The notes under the pieces were generated by a model. The model did not search any database, had not been told where the DNA came from, and was given only the letters and a program-made list of their open reading frames with translations. The position numbers and the translations under genes are program-made. Source: CAXBNB01 sp965267535 (GTDB taxonomy: Bacteria > Bacteroidota > Bacteroidia > Cytophagales > Cyclobacteriaceae). Taken from it: a stretch of 64,000 bases of DNA. Below are positions 1 to 10,143 of the stretch, one piece after another (positions within the stretch are counted from its first letter, which is position 1; each line of letters opens with the position of its first letter). The stretch covers positions 2,046,001 to 2,110,000 of the forward strand of contig OZ254082.1 in the NCBI GenBank assembly GCA_965267535.1, read 5' to 3'.

Positions 1-1
1 T

Positions 2-3000
2 ATTTCCCAGCGATCAAAACTTCGGTTTCGTCAGGTCAATCGCAATATCATAGTCCAAAAGCAAGATGAAAGTGCCTCACCTGTCAGCCCTATAGAGATA
101 GTGATCGATGATATCGAAATAACGGGTAAAGTAGTAGACGAAAACGGAGAACCCTTGCCCGGTGTAAGCATACTTGAAAAAGGAACAACCAATGGCACTG
201 TGACCGGAATAGACGGTACTTACAACCTCAAAGCCAGCAATAATGGCGTATTGATATTTTCATTTGTAAGCTATGTACGACAGGAAGTACCGGTAGATAT
301 GCGTACGGCCATAGATGTACAAATGCAACTGGATACTCAGCAGCTCGAAGAGTTGGTAGTAGTGGGCTTTGGTGTACAAAAGAAAATAAGTGTAGTAGGG
401 GCAGTGTCAACGGTAGAGCCGGAGCAACTCCGAATACCCACAGCCAATATATCCAATGCCCTGGCGGGCAATCTGGCTGGTATTATTGCTGTGCAGCGTA
501 CAGGTCAGCCCGGAGCAGATGGTTCTTCATTTTTTATTCGGGGAATATCCACATTCAGCGGTGTACAAAACCCACTGATCCTGCTCGATGGGGTAGAGAT
601 TTCGCCTCAGGATCTAAATTCGCTGGCACCTGAAGTGATCGAAAGCGTATCGGTACTCAAAGATGCTACCGCTACGGCAATTTACGGTACACGCGGAGCA
701 AACGGCGTGCTTATAGTAACCACGAAAAATGGGCAGGATCTGGACAAACCCAAGATATACACCCGTATGCAGTATCAGGTATCCATGCCTACATCCGTTC
801 CCAAGTTTGTAGATGGGGTAGAGTATATGGAGCTTTTCAATGAAGCCGTAACTCAGCGAGGCACGGGAGAGATTTTGTATAGCAAAGAAAAAATAAATGG
901 CACACGTCAAGGGCTTGATCCCTACATTTATCCCAATGTAGACTGGTACGACGAATTGTTTAATGATGCTGCCTACAACCAGGAAGCCAATGTGAATATT
1001 CAGGGAGGAGGACGAAAGGTAGGTTACTTTATGAGTGCTACAGTCAATAAGAGTACGGGTATACTTAAAAAATTTGACCTCAACTCTTACGACAACAACT
1101 TGTCAGTGAGAAAGTTTTCATTTCAAAACAATATAAACGCGGATATATCGCCTACTACCAAGCTGTCGTTGAAACTCAACACCCAGCTAAGGTATCAGGA
1201 CGGACCTGCTAACAGTGCTCAGTCTGTATTTGGTAATGTAATGAATGCCAACCCCGCAGACTTCCCTTTGCATTTTCCACTCGATAGAGTAGTAGACCCC
1301 AGAGACATTCTCTACGGCGGCAAAAGCGGTGGTACTATCAATGACGGTTTTCCAAACCCATTTGCACTCATGACCAATGGGTACAACAACAACTTTCAAA
1401 GTACCGTTTTGGCAACTATCGATGGCGAACAGAAACTCGACTTTATTACTGAAGGTTTAAAGTTTAAAGCCCTGGTATCCTTTAAAAACTGGTCTTCTAC
1501 TTCCATACAGAGAAGCAGGGGGTACAACCAATACCAAATCAGCAGTATAGATGGCGATGACTATGAGCTTCAGTTGATAGGCTCACCTCAAAACCTGTCG
1601 CTGGTAACGTCTCCCAGCACAGCCGGAGACCGACGGCTCTACATGCAGCCATCTATCGAATACAGCAATTCTTTTGGTGATCACAATGTGAGTGGGCTAC
1701 TGCTCTACAACCAAACTGAGTACGTAAACAATACTCCGGGCGATTTTATCAACTCTCTGGCTGAGCGCAGGCAGGGGTACGCAGGTCGTATGACCTATGA
1801 TTATGACAACCGGTGGATGGTAGAAGCAAACTTTGGCTACAACGGATCAGAAAACTTTGCCAAAGGTCATCGGTTTGGGTTTTTTCCATCTTTTGCCGGA
1901 GGCTATGTCATTAGTAGAGAATCCTTCTTTGCGCCGCTTACTAATACAATCAACTTTATGAAGCTGAGAGCCAGCTGGGGGAAAGTAGGAAACGACAGAA
2001 TCGGAGGAGCACGTTTTCCTTACTTGTCAAACATAGACCTCAATGGCAGGGGATATACGACCGGTCGTGAACAAAATACATCTTACTCAGGGCCAACCTA
2101 TTTACAGTTTGCCAACGAAAATATTACCTGGGAAGTGGCCGAAAAGCTAAATCTAGGTATCGATGTAGGCTTGTTTGATCATTTCAATATGGTTTTTGAA
2201 GTTTATAGAGAAAACCGTAAAAACATTTTTGTAGATGTATCTTCTACCATTCCCAATGTGTTTGGCACGGCCAATACCAGTGTGTATAGCAACATAGGTG
2301 AAGTGGTAAACAAAGGGATTGACTTTTCGATGGAGTTTAACAGACACTTTGACAATGGGTTAGAAGTTTCCTCTAAAGGAACATTTACATTCGCCCGTAA
2401 TAAAATCCTGAAAAACAACGAGCCGGCGTTTACCAAGTACAGAAACTTGTCAGCCGTGGGGCATCCCATCAATACGCCACTGGGTTACCTGGCCGAAAGA
2501 TTGTTTATAGATCAGGCTGAAGTAGACTTTCACTCACGTCAGCAATTAGGCGGCTTTGTTTCAGCAGGTGATATCAAATACACCGATGTGACTAACGATA
2601 TCGACGGCCTCAACCTGATCAATAGTGACGATAGGGTTCGCATGGGATTTCCTACTGTGCCGGAAATAGTGTATGGCCTCAGTACTACACTTAAGTATAA
2701 AGATTTCGATTTTTCATTCCTGTTGCAAGGGGTAGAAAGAACCTCATTCTTTATCAATAATTTCCATCCGTTTGGAAGTTTTACCAATCGAAACGTACTG
2801 CAATTTATCGCTGACGATCACTACAGTGAGTCCAATCCCGATATCTATGCAGCTTACCCCAAGTTGTCTAAACTCGACAATGGCAACAACACGCAGAATT
2901 CATCCTACTGGTTAAGAGACGGTTCTTTTTTAAAGCTCAGAAGTGCTGAGATCGGTTATTCGTACAAGTTTGGTCGCTTGTTTTTAAGTGGGTACAACCT

Positions 3001-3112
3001 GCTCACATTTTCCAAATTCAAGCATTGGGATCCGGAGCAGGGAGGAGGCAATGGCCTGCAATATCCTACCCAAACAGTAATCAACCTGGGACTTCAAATG
3101 AGATTTAACTAA
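2..3112 (+). CDS. SusC/RagA-type TonB-dependent outer membrane receptor, 5'-truncated by the window
   Basis: Outer membrane beta-barrel that, with SusD, imports oligosaccharides or peptides using TonB energy. The frame is open to the first base, so the gene begins upstream; the GTG at position 101 is not the start. The first codons read like the end of an STN (secretin/TonB short N-terminal) domain (VNRNIIVQK), followed by a carboxypeptidase-regulatory-like domain (GKVVDENGEPLPGV), a plug with the SusC signature (LKDATATAIYGTRGANG) and a barrel ending in the usual aromatic C-terminus (QMRFN). An STN domain normally means control by an upstream FecR anti-sigma/ECF sigma pair, which would lie outside the window. 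The stop is 3 bp from susD, so the two form an operon. Substrate is not deducible from the receptor. Confidence 0.95.
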   Translation: MSQRSKLRFRQVNRNIIVQKQDESASPVSPIEIVIDDIEITGKVVDENGEPLPGVSILEKGTTNGTVTGIDGTYNLKASNNGVLIFSFVSYVRQEVPVDMRTAIDVQMQLDTQQLEELVVVGFGVQKKISVVGAVSTVEPEQLRIPTANISNALAGNLAGIIAVQRTGQPGADGSSFFIRGISTFSGVQNPLILLDGVEISPQDLNSLAPEVIESVSVLKDATATAIYGTRGANGVLIVTTKNGQDLDKPKIYTRMQYQVSMPTSVPKFVDGVEYMELFNEAVTQRGTGEILYSKEKINGTRQGLDPYIYPNVDWYDELFNDAAYNQEANVNIQGGGRKVGYFMSATVNKSTGILKKFDLNSYDNNLSVRKFSFQNNINADISPTTKLSLKLNTQLRYQDGPANSAQSVFGNVMNANPADFPLHFPLDRVVDPRDILYGGKSGGTINDGFPNPFALMTNGYNNNFQSTVLATIDGEQKLDFITEGLKFKALVSFKNWSSTSIQRSRGYNQYQISSIDGDDYELQLIGSPQNLSLVTSPSTAGDRRLYMQPSIEYSNSFGDHNVSGLLLYNQTEYVNNTPGDFINSLAERRQGYAGRMTYDYDNRWMVEANFGYNGSENFAKGHRFGFFPSFAGGYVISRESFFAPLTNTINFMKLRASWGKVGNDRIGGARFPYLSNIDLNGRGYTTGREQNTSYSGPTYLQFANENITWEVAEKLNLGIDVGLFDHFNMVFEVYRENRKNIFVDVSSTIPNVFGTANTSVYSNIGEVVNKGIDFSMEFNRHFDNGLEVSSKGTFTFARNKILKNNEPAFTKYRNLSAVGHPINTPLGYLAERLFIDQAEVDFHSRQQLGGFVSAGDIKYTDVTNDIDGLNLINSDDRVRMGFPTVPEIVYGLSTTLKYKDFDFSFLLQGVERTSFFINNFHPFGSFTNRNVLQFIADDHYSESNPDIYAAYPKLSKLDNGNNTQNSSYWLRDGSFLKLRSAEIGYSYKFGRLFLSGYNLLTFSKFKHWDPEQGGGNGLQYPTQTVINLGLQMRFN

Positions 3113-3115
3113 AAA

Positions 3116-4948
3116 ATGAAGACAATGAAAAAATATATATACAGTGTGCTGGCTACTGCGCTGGTTATGTTAAGCACAAGTTGTAGCAATTACCTGGACA
3201 TAGTACCCGACGAACGGCCTACAGATGCTGACGCCTTTAGAAACCCCAATGCAGCCCTGGGATACCTCTACTCGTGTTATGGATACATACCCAACCAGCG
3301 ATCGGGTACAACATCCATCGACCTGCTCACAGCCGATGAGGTAGTGACGGCCTTTGAGCATGAGGTATTTGCCGGATTTCCCAAAGGGCAATATACCGCC
3401 TCTAACCCTGTGATTTCGTACTGGGACGACCTGTACAAAGGCATAAGACAATGCTATATTTTTAAAGAAAACATAGACGGTGTAGTAGGTATTGATGACC
3501 CTACCAAAGAAGTGTACAAAGCAGAAGCAGATTTTTTGATAGGGTACTTCCATTTCTTATTGCTGAGAATGTACGGTCCGTTGGTGATAGCCGATCATAA
3601 GTTTGATACAAACGTGAGTCCCGACCTGTACCCGGTGCGATCTACCTACGACGAGAGCGTGGATTTTATAGTAAGCAAACTGGATGAGGCTAGTCAGAAA
3701 CTACCTGCGGTGGAAGTAAGTGCCGATAATTTTGGCCGTGCTACCAGCGTGATAGCCAAAGCCGTAAAGTCCCGCTTGTTACTTTACGCAGCGTCACCAC
3801 TGTTCAATGGCGGAGGAGGTCTCAAAGCCAGCCTGTATGCTAATTTCAAAAACAGCGAAGGGCAGGAGTTGATCAGCACTACTTACGATAAAGAAAAATG
3901 GAATCGTGCTGCAGTAGCTACACGTGAAGCCATAGATGCGGCCGAGTCTGCCGGTTTTAGCCTCTATCGAAACAGCGACTACAATTCTGACCACCCTGCA
4001 AATCCGGTAGAGAAGGATTTGCGCTATACCTTTATCGATACGGAGAGTAGCGAATTAATCTGGGCTGAAACCCGCAGGGAATCGGTATACGATTTTCAGA
4101 ATAAGTCTACTCCATTTCTGACCGGAAATGAAGGTGTAGCCTGGAACGGAGTAAGTCCTACGCTTAGAATGATTGAAGCATTCTACACTGAAAATGGGTT
4201 GCCCATAGATAAAGACCCGGCGTACGACTATGATGGCAGATACAATGTAGTAAATACCGCACAGGGAAATACGATGGCCTTAAATGTGGACAGGGAACCT
4301 CGTTTCAATGCCTGGATTTCGTTTCACAATGGATTTTATGAAGTTATAAGAGGAAACGACAAGCAGATCGTGACCCGATACCGCCGCAACGATGCGCATG
4401 GTATACAAGGCAGAAGCAACAACTATTCGCCTACAGGCTACCTCAATAAGAAGGGTGTAGCTCCACTGCTAAATCAAAGCAGGTTACAGGTATCGGTAAA
4501 TTATTCATGGCCTGTAATCCGTCTGGCTGAGTTGTACCTCAACTACGCTGAAGCATTGATCGAGTATGGTCAGGATCTGGCTACAGCTAAGCAGTACATA
4601 GATAGGGTACGTACCAGAGCCGGCATACCTACTGTAGATGCTGCATGGGCAGCTATAGGTGGTGCAGGTGATCAGGAAACTTTGCGACAAATCGTAAGGC
4701 AAGAACGAACCATCGAGCTTTACCTTGAGAATCACCGTTTTTGGGATTTGAGAAGATGGCAGGTAGCTGAGGAGTATCTGGGTGAAAAATTAAAGGGAAT
4801 GAACATCCAGGGGGAAACAGACGCTGAGTTTTTCCAGATCAGTGAGGTGCCGTTTCTCAGGGAGTTTAATCCCAGAAACTACCTGATGCCCATTCCTCAA
4901 TCGGAGATCAATAAGAATGAGTTGCTGATCCAAAACCCTAACTACTAA
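3116..4948 (+). CDS. SusD/RagB family nutrient-binding lipoprotein
   Basis: Surface lipoprotein that caps the SusC barrel and delivers the ligand. The N-terminus is a lipoprotein signal with the lipobox cysteine at residue 23 (LSTSC), followed by the family's NYLDIVPDERPTD start. The middle has the helical TPR-like SusD fold and the C-terminal part carries the usual RVRTRAG and ENHRFWDLRRW blocks. At 610 residues it is full length for the family. The ATG used lies 3 bp after the susC stop; a second ATG three codons later is equally possible. SusC immediately upstream and an F5/8-domain lipoprotein 13 bp downstream support one transport operon. Confidence 0.95.
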   Translation: MKTMKKYIYSVLATALVMLSTSCSNYLDIVPDERPTDADAFRNPNAALGYLYSCYGYIPNQRSGTTSIDLLTADEVVTAFEHEVFAGFPKGQYTASNPVISYWDDLYKGIRQCYIFKENIDGVVGIDDPTKEVYKAEADFLIGYFHFLLLRMYGPLVIADHKFDTNVSPDLYPVRSTYDESVDFIVSKLDEASQKLPAVEVSADNFGRATSVIAKAVKSRLLLYAASPLFNGGGGLKASLYANFKNSEGQELISTTYDKEKWNRAAVATREAIDAAESAGFSLYRNSDYNSDHPANPVEKDLRYTFIDTESSELIWAETRRESVYDFQNKSTPFLTGNEGVAWNGVSPTLRMIEAFYTENGLPIDKDPAYDYDGRYNVVNTAQGNTMALNVDREPRFNAWISFHNGFYEVIRGNDKQIVTRYRRNDAHGIQGRSNNYSPTGYLNKKGVAPLLNQSRLQVSVNYSWPVIRLAELYLNYAEALIEYGQDLATAKQYIDRVRTRAGIPTVDAAWAAIGGAGDQETLRQIVRQERTIELYLENHRFWDLRRWQVAEEYLGEKLKGMNIQGETDAEFFQISEVPFLREFNPRNYLMPIPQSEINKNELLIQNPNY

Positions 4949-4961
4949 ACCCTGATCTATC

Positions 4962-5846
4962 ATGAAAAATCTATATATATATGCTATAGCCATAGTGTTG
5001 TTTTTTACAGCCTGTGGCAATGAAGATGAGACGATTCCTACCCCCACTGACGTAACAAACGTACAGGTAGAGCCGAGGGTAGGGGGAGCGAAGATATCCT
5101 GGGAGCAACCCGCAGAAGGTTCTTATACATACCTCGAGGTGCGCTATCCGGTAGCCAACGGAGTACAAAAAGTAGTAAAGGTGAGTAAATACACCGATAG
5201 TCTTTTGGTGCAAGGGTTGATCAACAAGGAAGAGTATACTTTTGAAATCCAATCTTTCAATGATTTTGATACCAGAGTTTCGTCCGGTACCATACTGACC
5301 ACTGAAAAAGTAAGACCCATAAAAAGAGGTAAGGAAATTACCTACTTTCCCAATGATCTTACTCCAATAGAACTGACCGAAGGCGATATCGATACCTTTA
5401 CACAGGAAGCTTCTGAAGGTCCTAAAGCAAACCTGATAGACGGTGACCCAGGTACTTTTTGGCATTCGGCATGGTCGAGTGGCGTAGCTCCACTACCTCA
5501 TTGGATTCAAGTAAATAAAGAAGTGGAGGTTGGCGCTATCAAGTACTATTTCCGCCAAAATAACGGAGATAAAAATGGAAGGCCAAAGAAGTGGGCGCTG
5601 GCTACCAGTGCAGACGGCACAAGCTGGGAGACCGTGTGGGAATCAGATGAAGTATCTGTAGAAGACAATACGGTGGAGCATACGCTGGTTTTTGATAAGA
5701 ACTATTCGGCGAAGTTTTTTCGAATGATGATTATGGAAAATGGAAGCGGTACGTATGCGCATTTGGGAGAAATAGCCTTTTTTACCATGGGAGCTTCAGT
5801 AGTAGATAAAGAAGCGGAAGCAGAAGCGAAATATTATGAAGAGTAA
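4962..5846 (+). CDS. Lipoprotein with fibronectin-like and F5/8 type C (discoidin) domains, SusCD-associated
   Basis: Probable surface lipoprotein of the SusCD locus. Lipobox cysteine at residue 18 (FFTAC). Residues ~28-110 resemble a fibronectin III-like sandwich (TNVQVEPRVGGAKISWEQP), and ~145-280 an F5/8 type C carbohydrate-binding fold (LIDGDPGTFWHS, HWIQVNKEVEVGAIKYYF, FRMMIMENGSG, HLGEIAFF). This architecture matches the DUF4959/DUF5000-type accessory lipoproteins that often follow susD and are thought to bind ligand at the surface. The C-terminus is an acidic, alanine-rich tail (KEAEAEAKYYEE). It starts 13 bp after susD. Domain assignment is by motif reading only. Confidence 0.8.
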   Translation: MKNLYIYAIAIVLFFTACGNEDETIPTPTDVTNVQVEPRVGGAKISWEQPAEGSYTYLEVRYPVANGVQKVVKVSKYTDSLLVQGLINKEEYTFEIQSFNDFDTRVSSGTILTTEKVRPIKRGKEITYFPNDLTPIELTEGDIDTFTQEASEGPKANLIDGDPGTFWHSAWSSGVAPLPHWIQVNKEVEVGAIKYYFRQNNGDKNGRPKKWALATSADGTSWETVWESDEVSVEDNTVEHTLVFDKNYSAKFFRMMIMENGSGTYAHLGEIAFFTMGASVVDKEAEAEAKYYEE

Positions 5847-6091
5847 TTCATAGCAACATTTCCTGCCCTGATTAGGATTTCATTTAGTTAGTTCGACACT
5901 TTATAGGATATAGTATTCGCCTATATGTATGTCAGATTCTTTTGGGGCAGGCTTCTCTGATTGTTGGCGGAGAGTCCTTACACATGGATAAAACCGCCTG
6001 TATAAATAGTTCTTGGTGTTGTGGATTGCCTCTGGGTAATTCACAGCACTTTTTTGTAATATACACACGTTCAACTAAACCAAACTTCCCT
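5847..6091 (+). other. Intergenic region between the SusCD operon and the secreted Asp-box protein
   Basis: 245 bp with no gene I can support. It holds a short inverted repeat, TATAGG at 5902-5907 and CCTATA at 5920-5925, too weak and without a T-run to be called a terminator. The reading frame of the downstream gene stays open back to 5942, but the translated extension is not protein-like and is followed by a good signal peptide at 6092, so it is treated as leader. No consensus TAnnTTTG box was found. Confidence 0.5.
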
Positions 6092-9000
6092 ATGACAAGA
6101 CTACCACTGCTATCACTTGTCCTTTTCTTTTTTCTGATAAGCACCAGCCGAGCCCAACAGGTAGAAGGCAACAAAAGCAAGATGAAAAAAGACATGGCCT
6201 ATGAAATGAAGCATAAAAGTCAGCCCTGGTTTGACCAAATGAAGCCAGGAGCAAATTATTTCGACGTTAAAAAGAATTTTGATAAATACTTTGGCAACCA
6301 CAGGTGGGAAAAAAGTAAACCCCGGTCATTGGGGATGGAGTGGTTGAAGTCGGCAGTGTTTTATTTGAATGCTGACGGAGTGGTACAGGAAGACCCCTCA
6401 CCCAGACAGTACAGTAACGGCCTCACTTCACCCAATCAAATTGAGACTGCTACCACTACTCAAGTGGGCACTTGGAGTATTTTAGGGCCTGTAAACAGTG
6501 CGCATACAGGATATTCCGGCAAAGGCAACCATGGAGGATATGTATCCTTTGCACGAATGGATCCTACAAATACACAAAAGATGTTTGTTGGTTTTATTAC
6601 CGGCGGTTTATGGATGACTGTAGACCAGGGCAATATATGGACATTGGTCGATGGCGGTTATGTGGATGCTCAGTATATCGACCTGGATGTATGCATCGAC
6701 CATCCCCAGACAGTGTATGCCCTTACCACTAATCAGTTGCTCAAATCCACCGACGGGGGGCTAAATTGGGAGTCTACCTCATTGGTAAAAGACACCTATC
6801 CTGGGCAGGCACATGACATGGCAGTGTCCACATCCGATCCTGATGTAGTAGTCGTGCGGTGGGGCAATGAAATCTTGCGAACTACGGATGGAGGGGCATC
6901 ATGGACAGCAGTAGTAACAGGCCTGCCGGCTTATAAGCAGTGGTATGGAGCTTCCAATCAAAGCGAAATGGTAGATTGGAGCACCAGCAATAACCAGGTG
7001 GTGTATTTTCTCAGCACATCCAACAACAATGCGGTGCACCTATATAGGTCGGCCGATGCAGGAGCGAGTTTTACAAAAGTGCATACCATCACTCTGGCAC
7101 CCAATGCCGTAGGGCAGGTGGTAGGCTGGGCTAAGTTACTGCTGCCTACCAACAATACTCAGTCACTGTATGTGGCTATTGGCACAGGAGACAATGCCTA
7201 TGGGCAGAAAGCCGTACAGCTTTATAAGCTCAATGCCACTACAGGAGAAGAAGAAGCTAAAAAGGTGAACATGATTTCGGGAACAAATCCGGATATGCTG
7301 CATCATGGTGATCTGATGATGGACAGACACAATGAAAATAAGATAGTTTTTGGTACTTACGGGCAAAACTACATTCATATATCTACCAACCAGGGAGCAA
7401 GTTTTACAGCATCGACAGACCGCATGCACTCAGACATAAGGGCAGTAGATATGATAGACGGAAAGGTGCTCGTAGGAAACGACGGGGAAGCAGTACTGTC
7501 GCACGATGGGGGAGATACTTTTACGACTATCACAAACAGTATCGGAAATCATGAGCTTTGGGGATTTGGTTCGGCCTTCAAAAGTGATTTGGTTGCCTCA
7601 GGAAACAATCATGGTCCTGTGATGATCAAGGAGGCCAAAGACCAATACCAATGGTACAACGGCACAGGAGCAGACCAGGGCAATACAGATGTAAACCCTC
7701 TCGATGACCGGTATATCTATAGTCAGGGTTACAGCAATTACAGATACTTCCGCACAGGAGTGCATCAGTTGGTCAATGAACCAAATTTTCTCGACCTGGG
7801 TGGTATTTACAGCTATTTTAACTCCATAGAGTTTCATCCCAACTACTATTATACCATCATTACCCACCACGCGGGGCAGTACCCCACAGATAACCCTAAT
7901 CTTAACACATGGAAAAAATCGCTGATAAAAACAGAAGACAATGGCAACAGTTTGTCAATTGTGAAAACATTCAGTGATCAGGTGTTTAGAGAAAAGATAT
8001 GCATGACCGCACCGGATCACATGTATGTAGTGGTAGGACTTACGAATAACAAACTATGGTACACGAGTGACGGAGGAACCACCTGGCAGGATGTAACCCC
8101 CTCTAGTTTAGAAAGTAATGGCCAGCGAAATATATCGGATGTAGCGGTGAGTGATGTCAATCCCCATGAAGTATGGATCACATACAGTGGTGTACAGTCG
8201 GCATGTAAAGTTTTAAAATCCACAGACGCAGGCTCCTCCTGGACAAACCTTACCCAACCGGTGTTGACAGACTATCCCAATACGAAAATAATATTTCAGC
8301 GAGGCACCCAGGGTGGAGTGTATGTAGGAAACAAAAGTGGTATTTATTATCGAAACAATGACATGGCTAATTGGGAGAAATTAGGAAATGGCCTCCCGGC
8401 TATGGATGTTCGTTTTATGTTTATCAATTATAATTTGGGTAAGTTAAGAATAGGAGGATCGCGAGGAGCCTGGGAGCACGAGCTGTATGAGGTAGCACCG
8501 CCAAAAGCACAGGTTTCGGCCAGCACTGCCCGGGTAATTTGCCCACTGGTAGAAACAGTGCAGTTCAAGGATTACTCTACCGTTCGTAATGCGTCGGCTA
8601 CCTGGGAGTGGAGTTTTCCGGGAGGCCAACCGAGTAGCTCTACGGAAGAGAACCCGGTAGTATCTTACAAAGACGCAGAACCCGGGGTATACGACGTGAC
8701 TTTAAAGGTAACAGATGCGCACGGTACCGATACGCAAACGATCAAGGGAATGATTCAGGTATTAAACCAGTGTGGGACGAATAAGCCGGATACCATTCCC
8801 GGCAAATCGGCGTACTTGTCTGGTCAGAAAAACAGAGACTATATAGCTGTGGAAGACCTGGAAATGAACAAAAGTTCATTCACGTTTTCGTGCTGGATAA
8901 AACCCAAAGGCACTCAGACAGATTACAGTTCTATATTTATGAGTCAGGAGACCGGAGCTTTTGGACTGAACTTTTTACCCGGATCAAACGAACTGGGATA

Positions 9001-10138
9001 CCACCCTGTGTGGTGGTGGTCGTCAGGGCTGTTTGTGCTGGCTGATACATGGTCGCACGTGGCTTTGGTGAGCAATGGATCTTCTGTTACGATTTATCTC
9101 AATGGAAAAGCCAGCACCAACAATCAGGCAGCTCCATTTGAAGTGTTTAGCAAACTGTTTATCGGAAACTACGGACTTGGCCGGTTTGATCGCTTTGTCG
9201 ATGCAGAAATAGATGAAGTAGCTATATGGGACCGACCTTTGTCGGCAGATGAAATACGAAAATGGAGACACCTGACCAAAAGCAAAGCCAACGACCCGAT
9301 AACCGAGGGGTTGATCGCTTATTATCAGTTTAATGAAGAAAGTGGCGCTATATCGCTCAACAAAAGCGGAGAGGGATATGCCCGGTATTCAGGAGCAGGG
9401 TATGAGCACAAGGTGTCTACTGCACCTGTTTTTGGAGGGATAAGCGAAAAGAAAAGCATTAAAACAGGGGGAGTGTATGATTTTACCGCACCCGGATTGA
9501 AACTTACTTTTCCTTCAGGCACTGTACCCAATGGAGATGTTTGGGTGTCTAAAGCCGCACAAAACCCCGACCAGCTGCCCGGTGATGAAGGTGGTTTTGA
9601 ATCCTACTGGATAGTAAACAACTACGGTACAAATGAGACCTTTGATCCGCTTACCACAATGGAGTTTTATCAAAACAATGCTTTTGAACATCACAGTGGA
9701 GACTTTGGATTGTATCATCGAACCGACAATGCAGCTGGAGCTACCTGGGGGCAGCCTGTAGACGGAAGTGATGCCAGGTCGGGTAGTGGAAACCAAACAA
9801 GGGTTACCTTTTCATCCGATTTGCAGGTACAGAAAGGAGGGCAGTTTGTATTGATGCCTTATACTGCACCCGTATTGTCAGTAGACAGTGGTAAACCCGA
9901 TAAAACACCCGGGCTTTACCCTGTTCCCCTGCAGGATAGGGCTTCTTTTGTGTGCGATGTGCCACAGGAGTGGCACAGTGCTGCTTTGATGATTTTTGAT
10001 ATGCAGGGAAAAAGAAGAGTGTTGAGCACACTAAAGGAAGGTAAAAATCAAATGATGTTAAACCTACCTTCAGGAAGCTATATTGTCAACATAGCTAAAG
10101 GCAACCGAATACACTCTTCTAAGCTGGTAATAGAGTAA
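6092..10138 (+). CDS. Large secreted Asp-box (sortilin/BNR-like) protein with PKD, LamG and T9SS sorting domains
   Basis: Predicted exported 1348-residue multidomain protein. ATG 6092 is chosen because it begins a classical signal peptide (about 23 residues, ending SRAQQ); the open frame 50 codons further up lacks one. Residues ~200-780 carry repeated Asp-box motifs (STDGGLNW, TTDGGASW, SADAGASF, TSDGGTTW, STDAGSSW) typical of sortilin/sialidase-type beta-propellers. A PKD domain follows at ~805-890 (WEWSFPGGQP, VYDVTLKVTDAHG), a LamG/concanavalin-like domain at ~905-1050 (SCWIKPKG, VTIYLNGK, IDEVAIWDRPLS), and a C-terminal T9SS type A sorting domain at ~1270-1348 (LYPVPLQDRASF, PSGSYIVNIAKG, SKLVIE). 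It follows the SusCD genes and may be their partner on the surface, but no catalytic residues could be named. Confidence 0.85.
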   Translation: MTRLPLLSLVLFFFLISTSRAQQVEGNKSKMKKDMAYEMKHKSQPWFDQMKPGANYFDVKKNFDKYFGNHRWEKSKPRSLGMEWLKSAVFYLNADGVVQEDPSPRQYSNGLTSPNQIETATTTQVGTWSILGPVNSAHTGYSGKGNHGGYVSFARMDPTNTQKMFVGFITGGLWMTVDQGNIWTLVDGGYVDAQYIDLDVCIDHPQTVYALTTNQLLKSTDGGLNWESTSLVKDTYPGQAHDMAVSTSDPDVVVVRWGNEILRTTDGGASWTAVVTGLPAYKQWYGASNQSEMVDWSTSNNQVVYFLSTSNNNAVHLYRSADAGASFTKVHTITLAPNAVGQVVGWAKLLLPTNNTQSLYVAIGTGDNAYGQKAVQLYKLNATTGEEEAKKVNMISGTNPDMLHHGDLMMDRHNENKIVFGTYGQNYIHISTNQGASFTASTDRMHSDIRAVDMIDGKVLVGNDGEAVLSHDGGDTFTTITNSIGNHELWGFGSAFKSDLVASGNNHGPVMIKEAKDQYQWYNGTGADQGNTDVNPLDDRYIYSQGYSNYRYFRTGVHQLVNEPNFLDLGGIYSYFNSIEFHPNYYYTIITHHAGQYPTDNPNLNTWKKSLIKTEDNGNSLSIVKTFSDQVFREKICMTAPDHMYVVVGLTNNKLWYTSDGGTTWQDVTPSSLESNGQRNISDVAVSDVNPHEVWITYSGVQSACKVLKSTDAGSSWTNLTQPVLTDYPNTKIIFQRGTQGGVYVGNKSGIYYRNNDMANWEKLGNGLPAMDVRFMFINYNLGKLRIGGSRGAWEHELYEVAPPKAQVSASTARVICPLVETVQFKDYSTVRNASATWEWSFPGGQPSSSTEENPVVSYKDAEPGVYDVTLKVTDAHGTDTQTIKGMIQVLNQCGTNKPDTIPGKSAYLSGQKNRDYIAVEDLEMNKSSFTFSCWIKPKGTQTDYSSIFMSQETGAFGLNFLPGSNELGYHPVWWWSSGLFVLADTWSHVALVSNGSSVTIYLNGKASTNNQAAPFEVFSKLFIGNYGLGRFDRFVDAEIDEVAIWDRPLSADEIRKWRHLTKSKANDPITEGLIAYYQFNEESGAISLNKSGEGYARYSGAGYEHKVSTAPVFGGISEKKSIKTGGVYDFTAPGLKLTFPSGTVPNGDVWVSKAAQNPDQLPGDEGGFESYWIVNNYGTNETFDPLTTMEFYQNNAFEHHSGDFGLYHRTDNAAGATWGQPVDGSDARSGSGNQTRVTFSSDLQVQKGGQFVLMPYTAPVLSVDSGKPDKTPGLYPVPLQDRASFVCDVPQEWHSAALMIFDMQGKRRVLSTLKEGKNQMMLNLPSGSYIVNIAKGNRIHSSKLVIE

Positions 10139-10143
10139 GTCTG

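Noticed and set aside
4971..5465. 164-codon minus-strand frame inside the F5/8 lipoprotein gene
   Set aside because: It lies fully opposite a well-supported gene and has no motif.
5942..6091. 50-codon N-terminal extension of the Asp-box protein
   Set aside because: It precedes a good signal peptide at 6092 and itself looks like translated leader.
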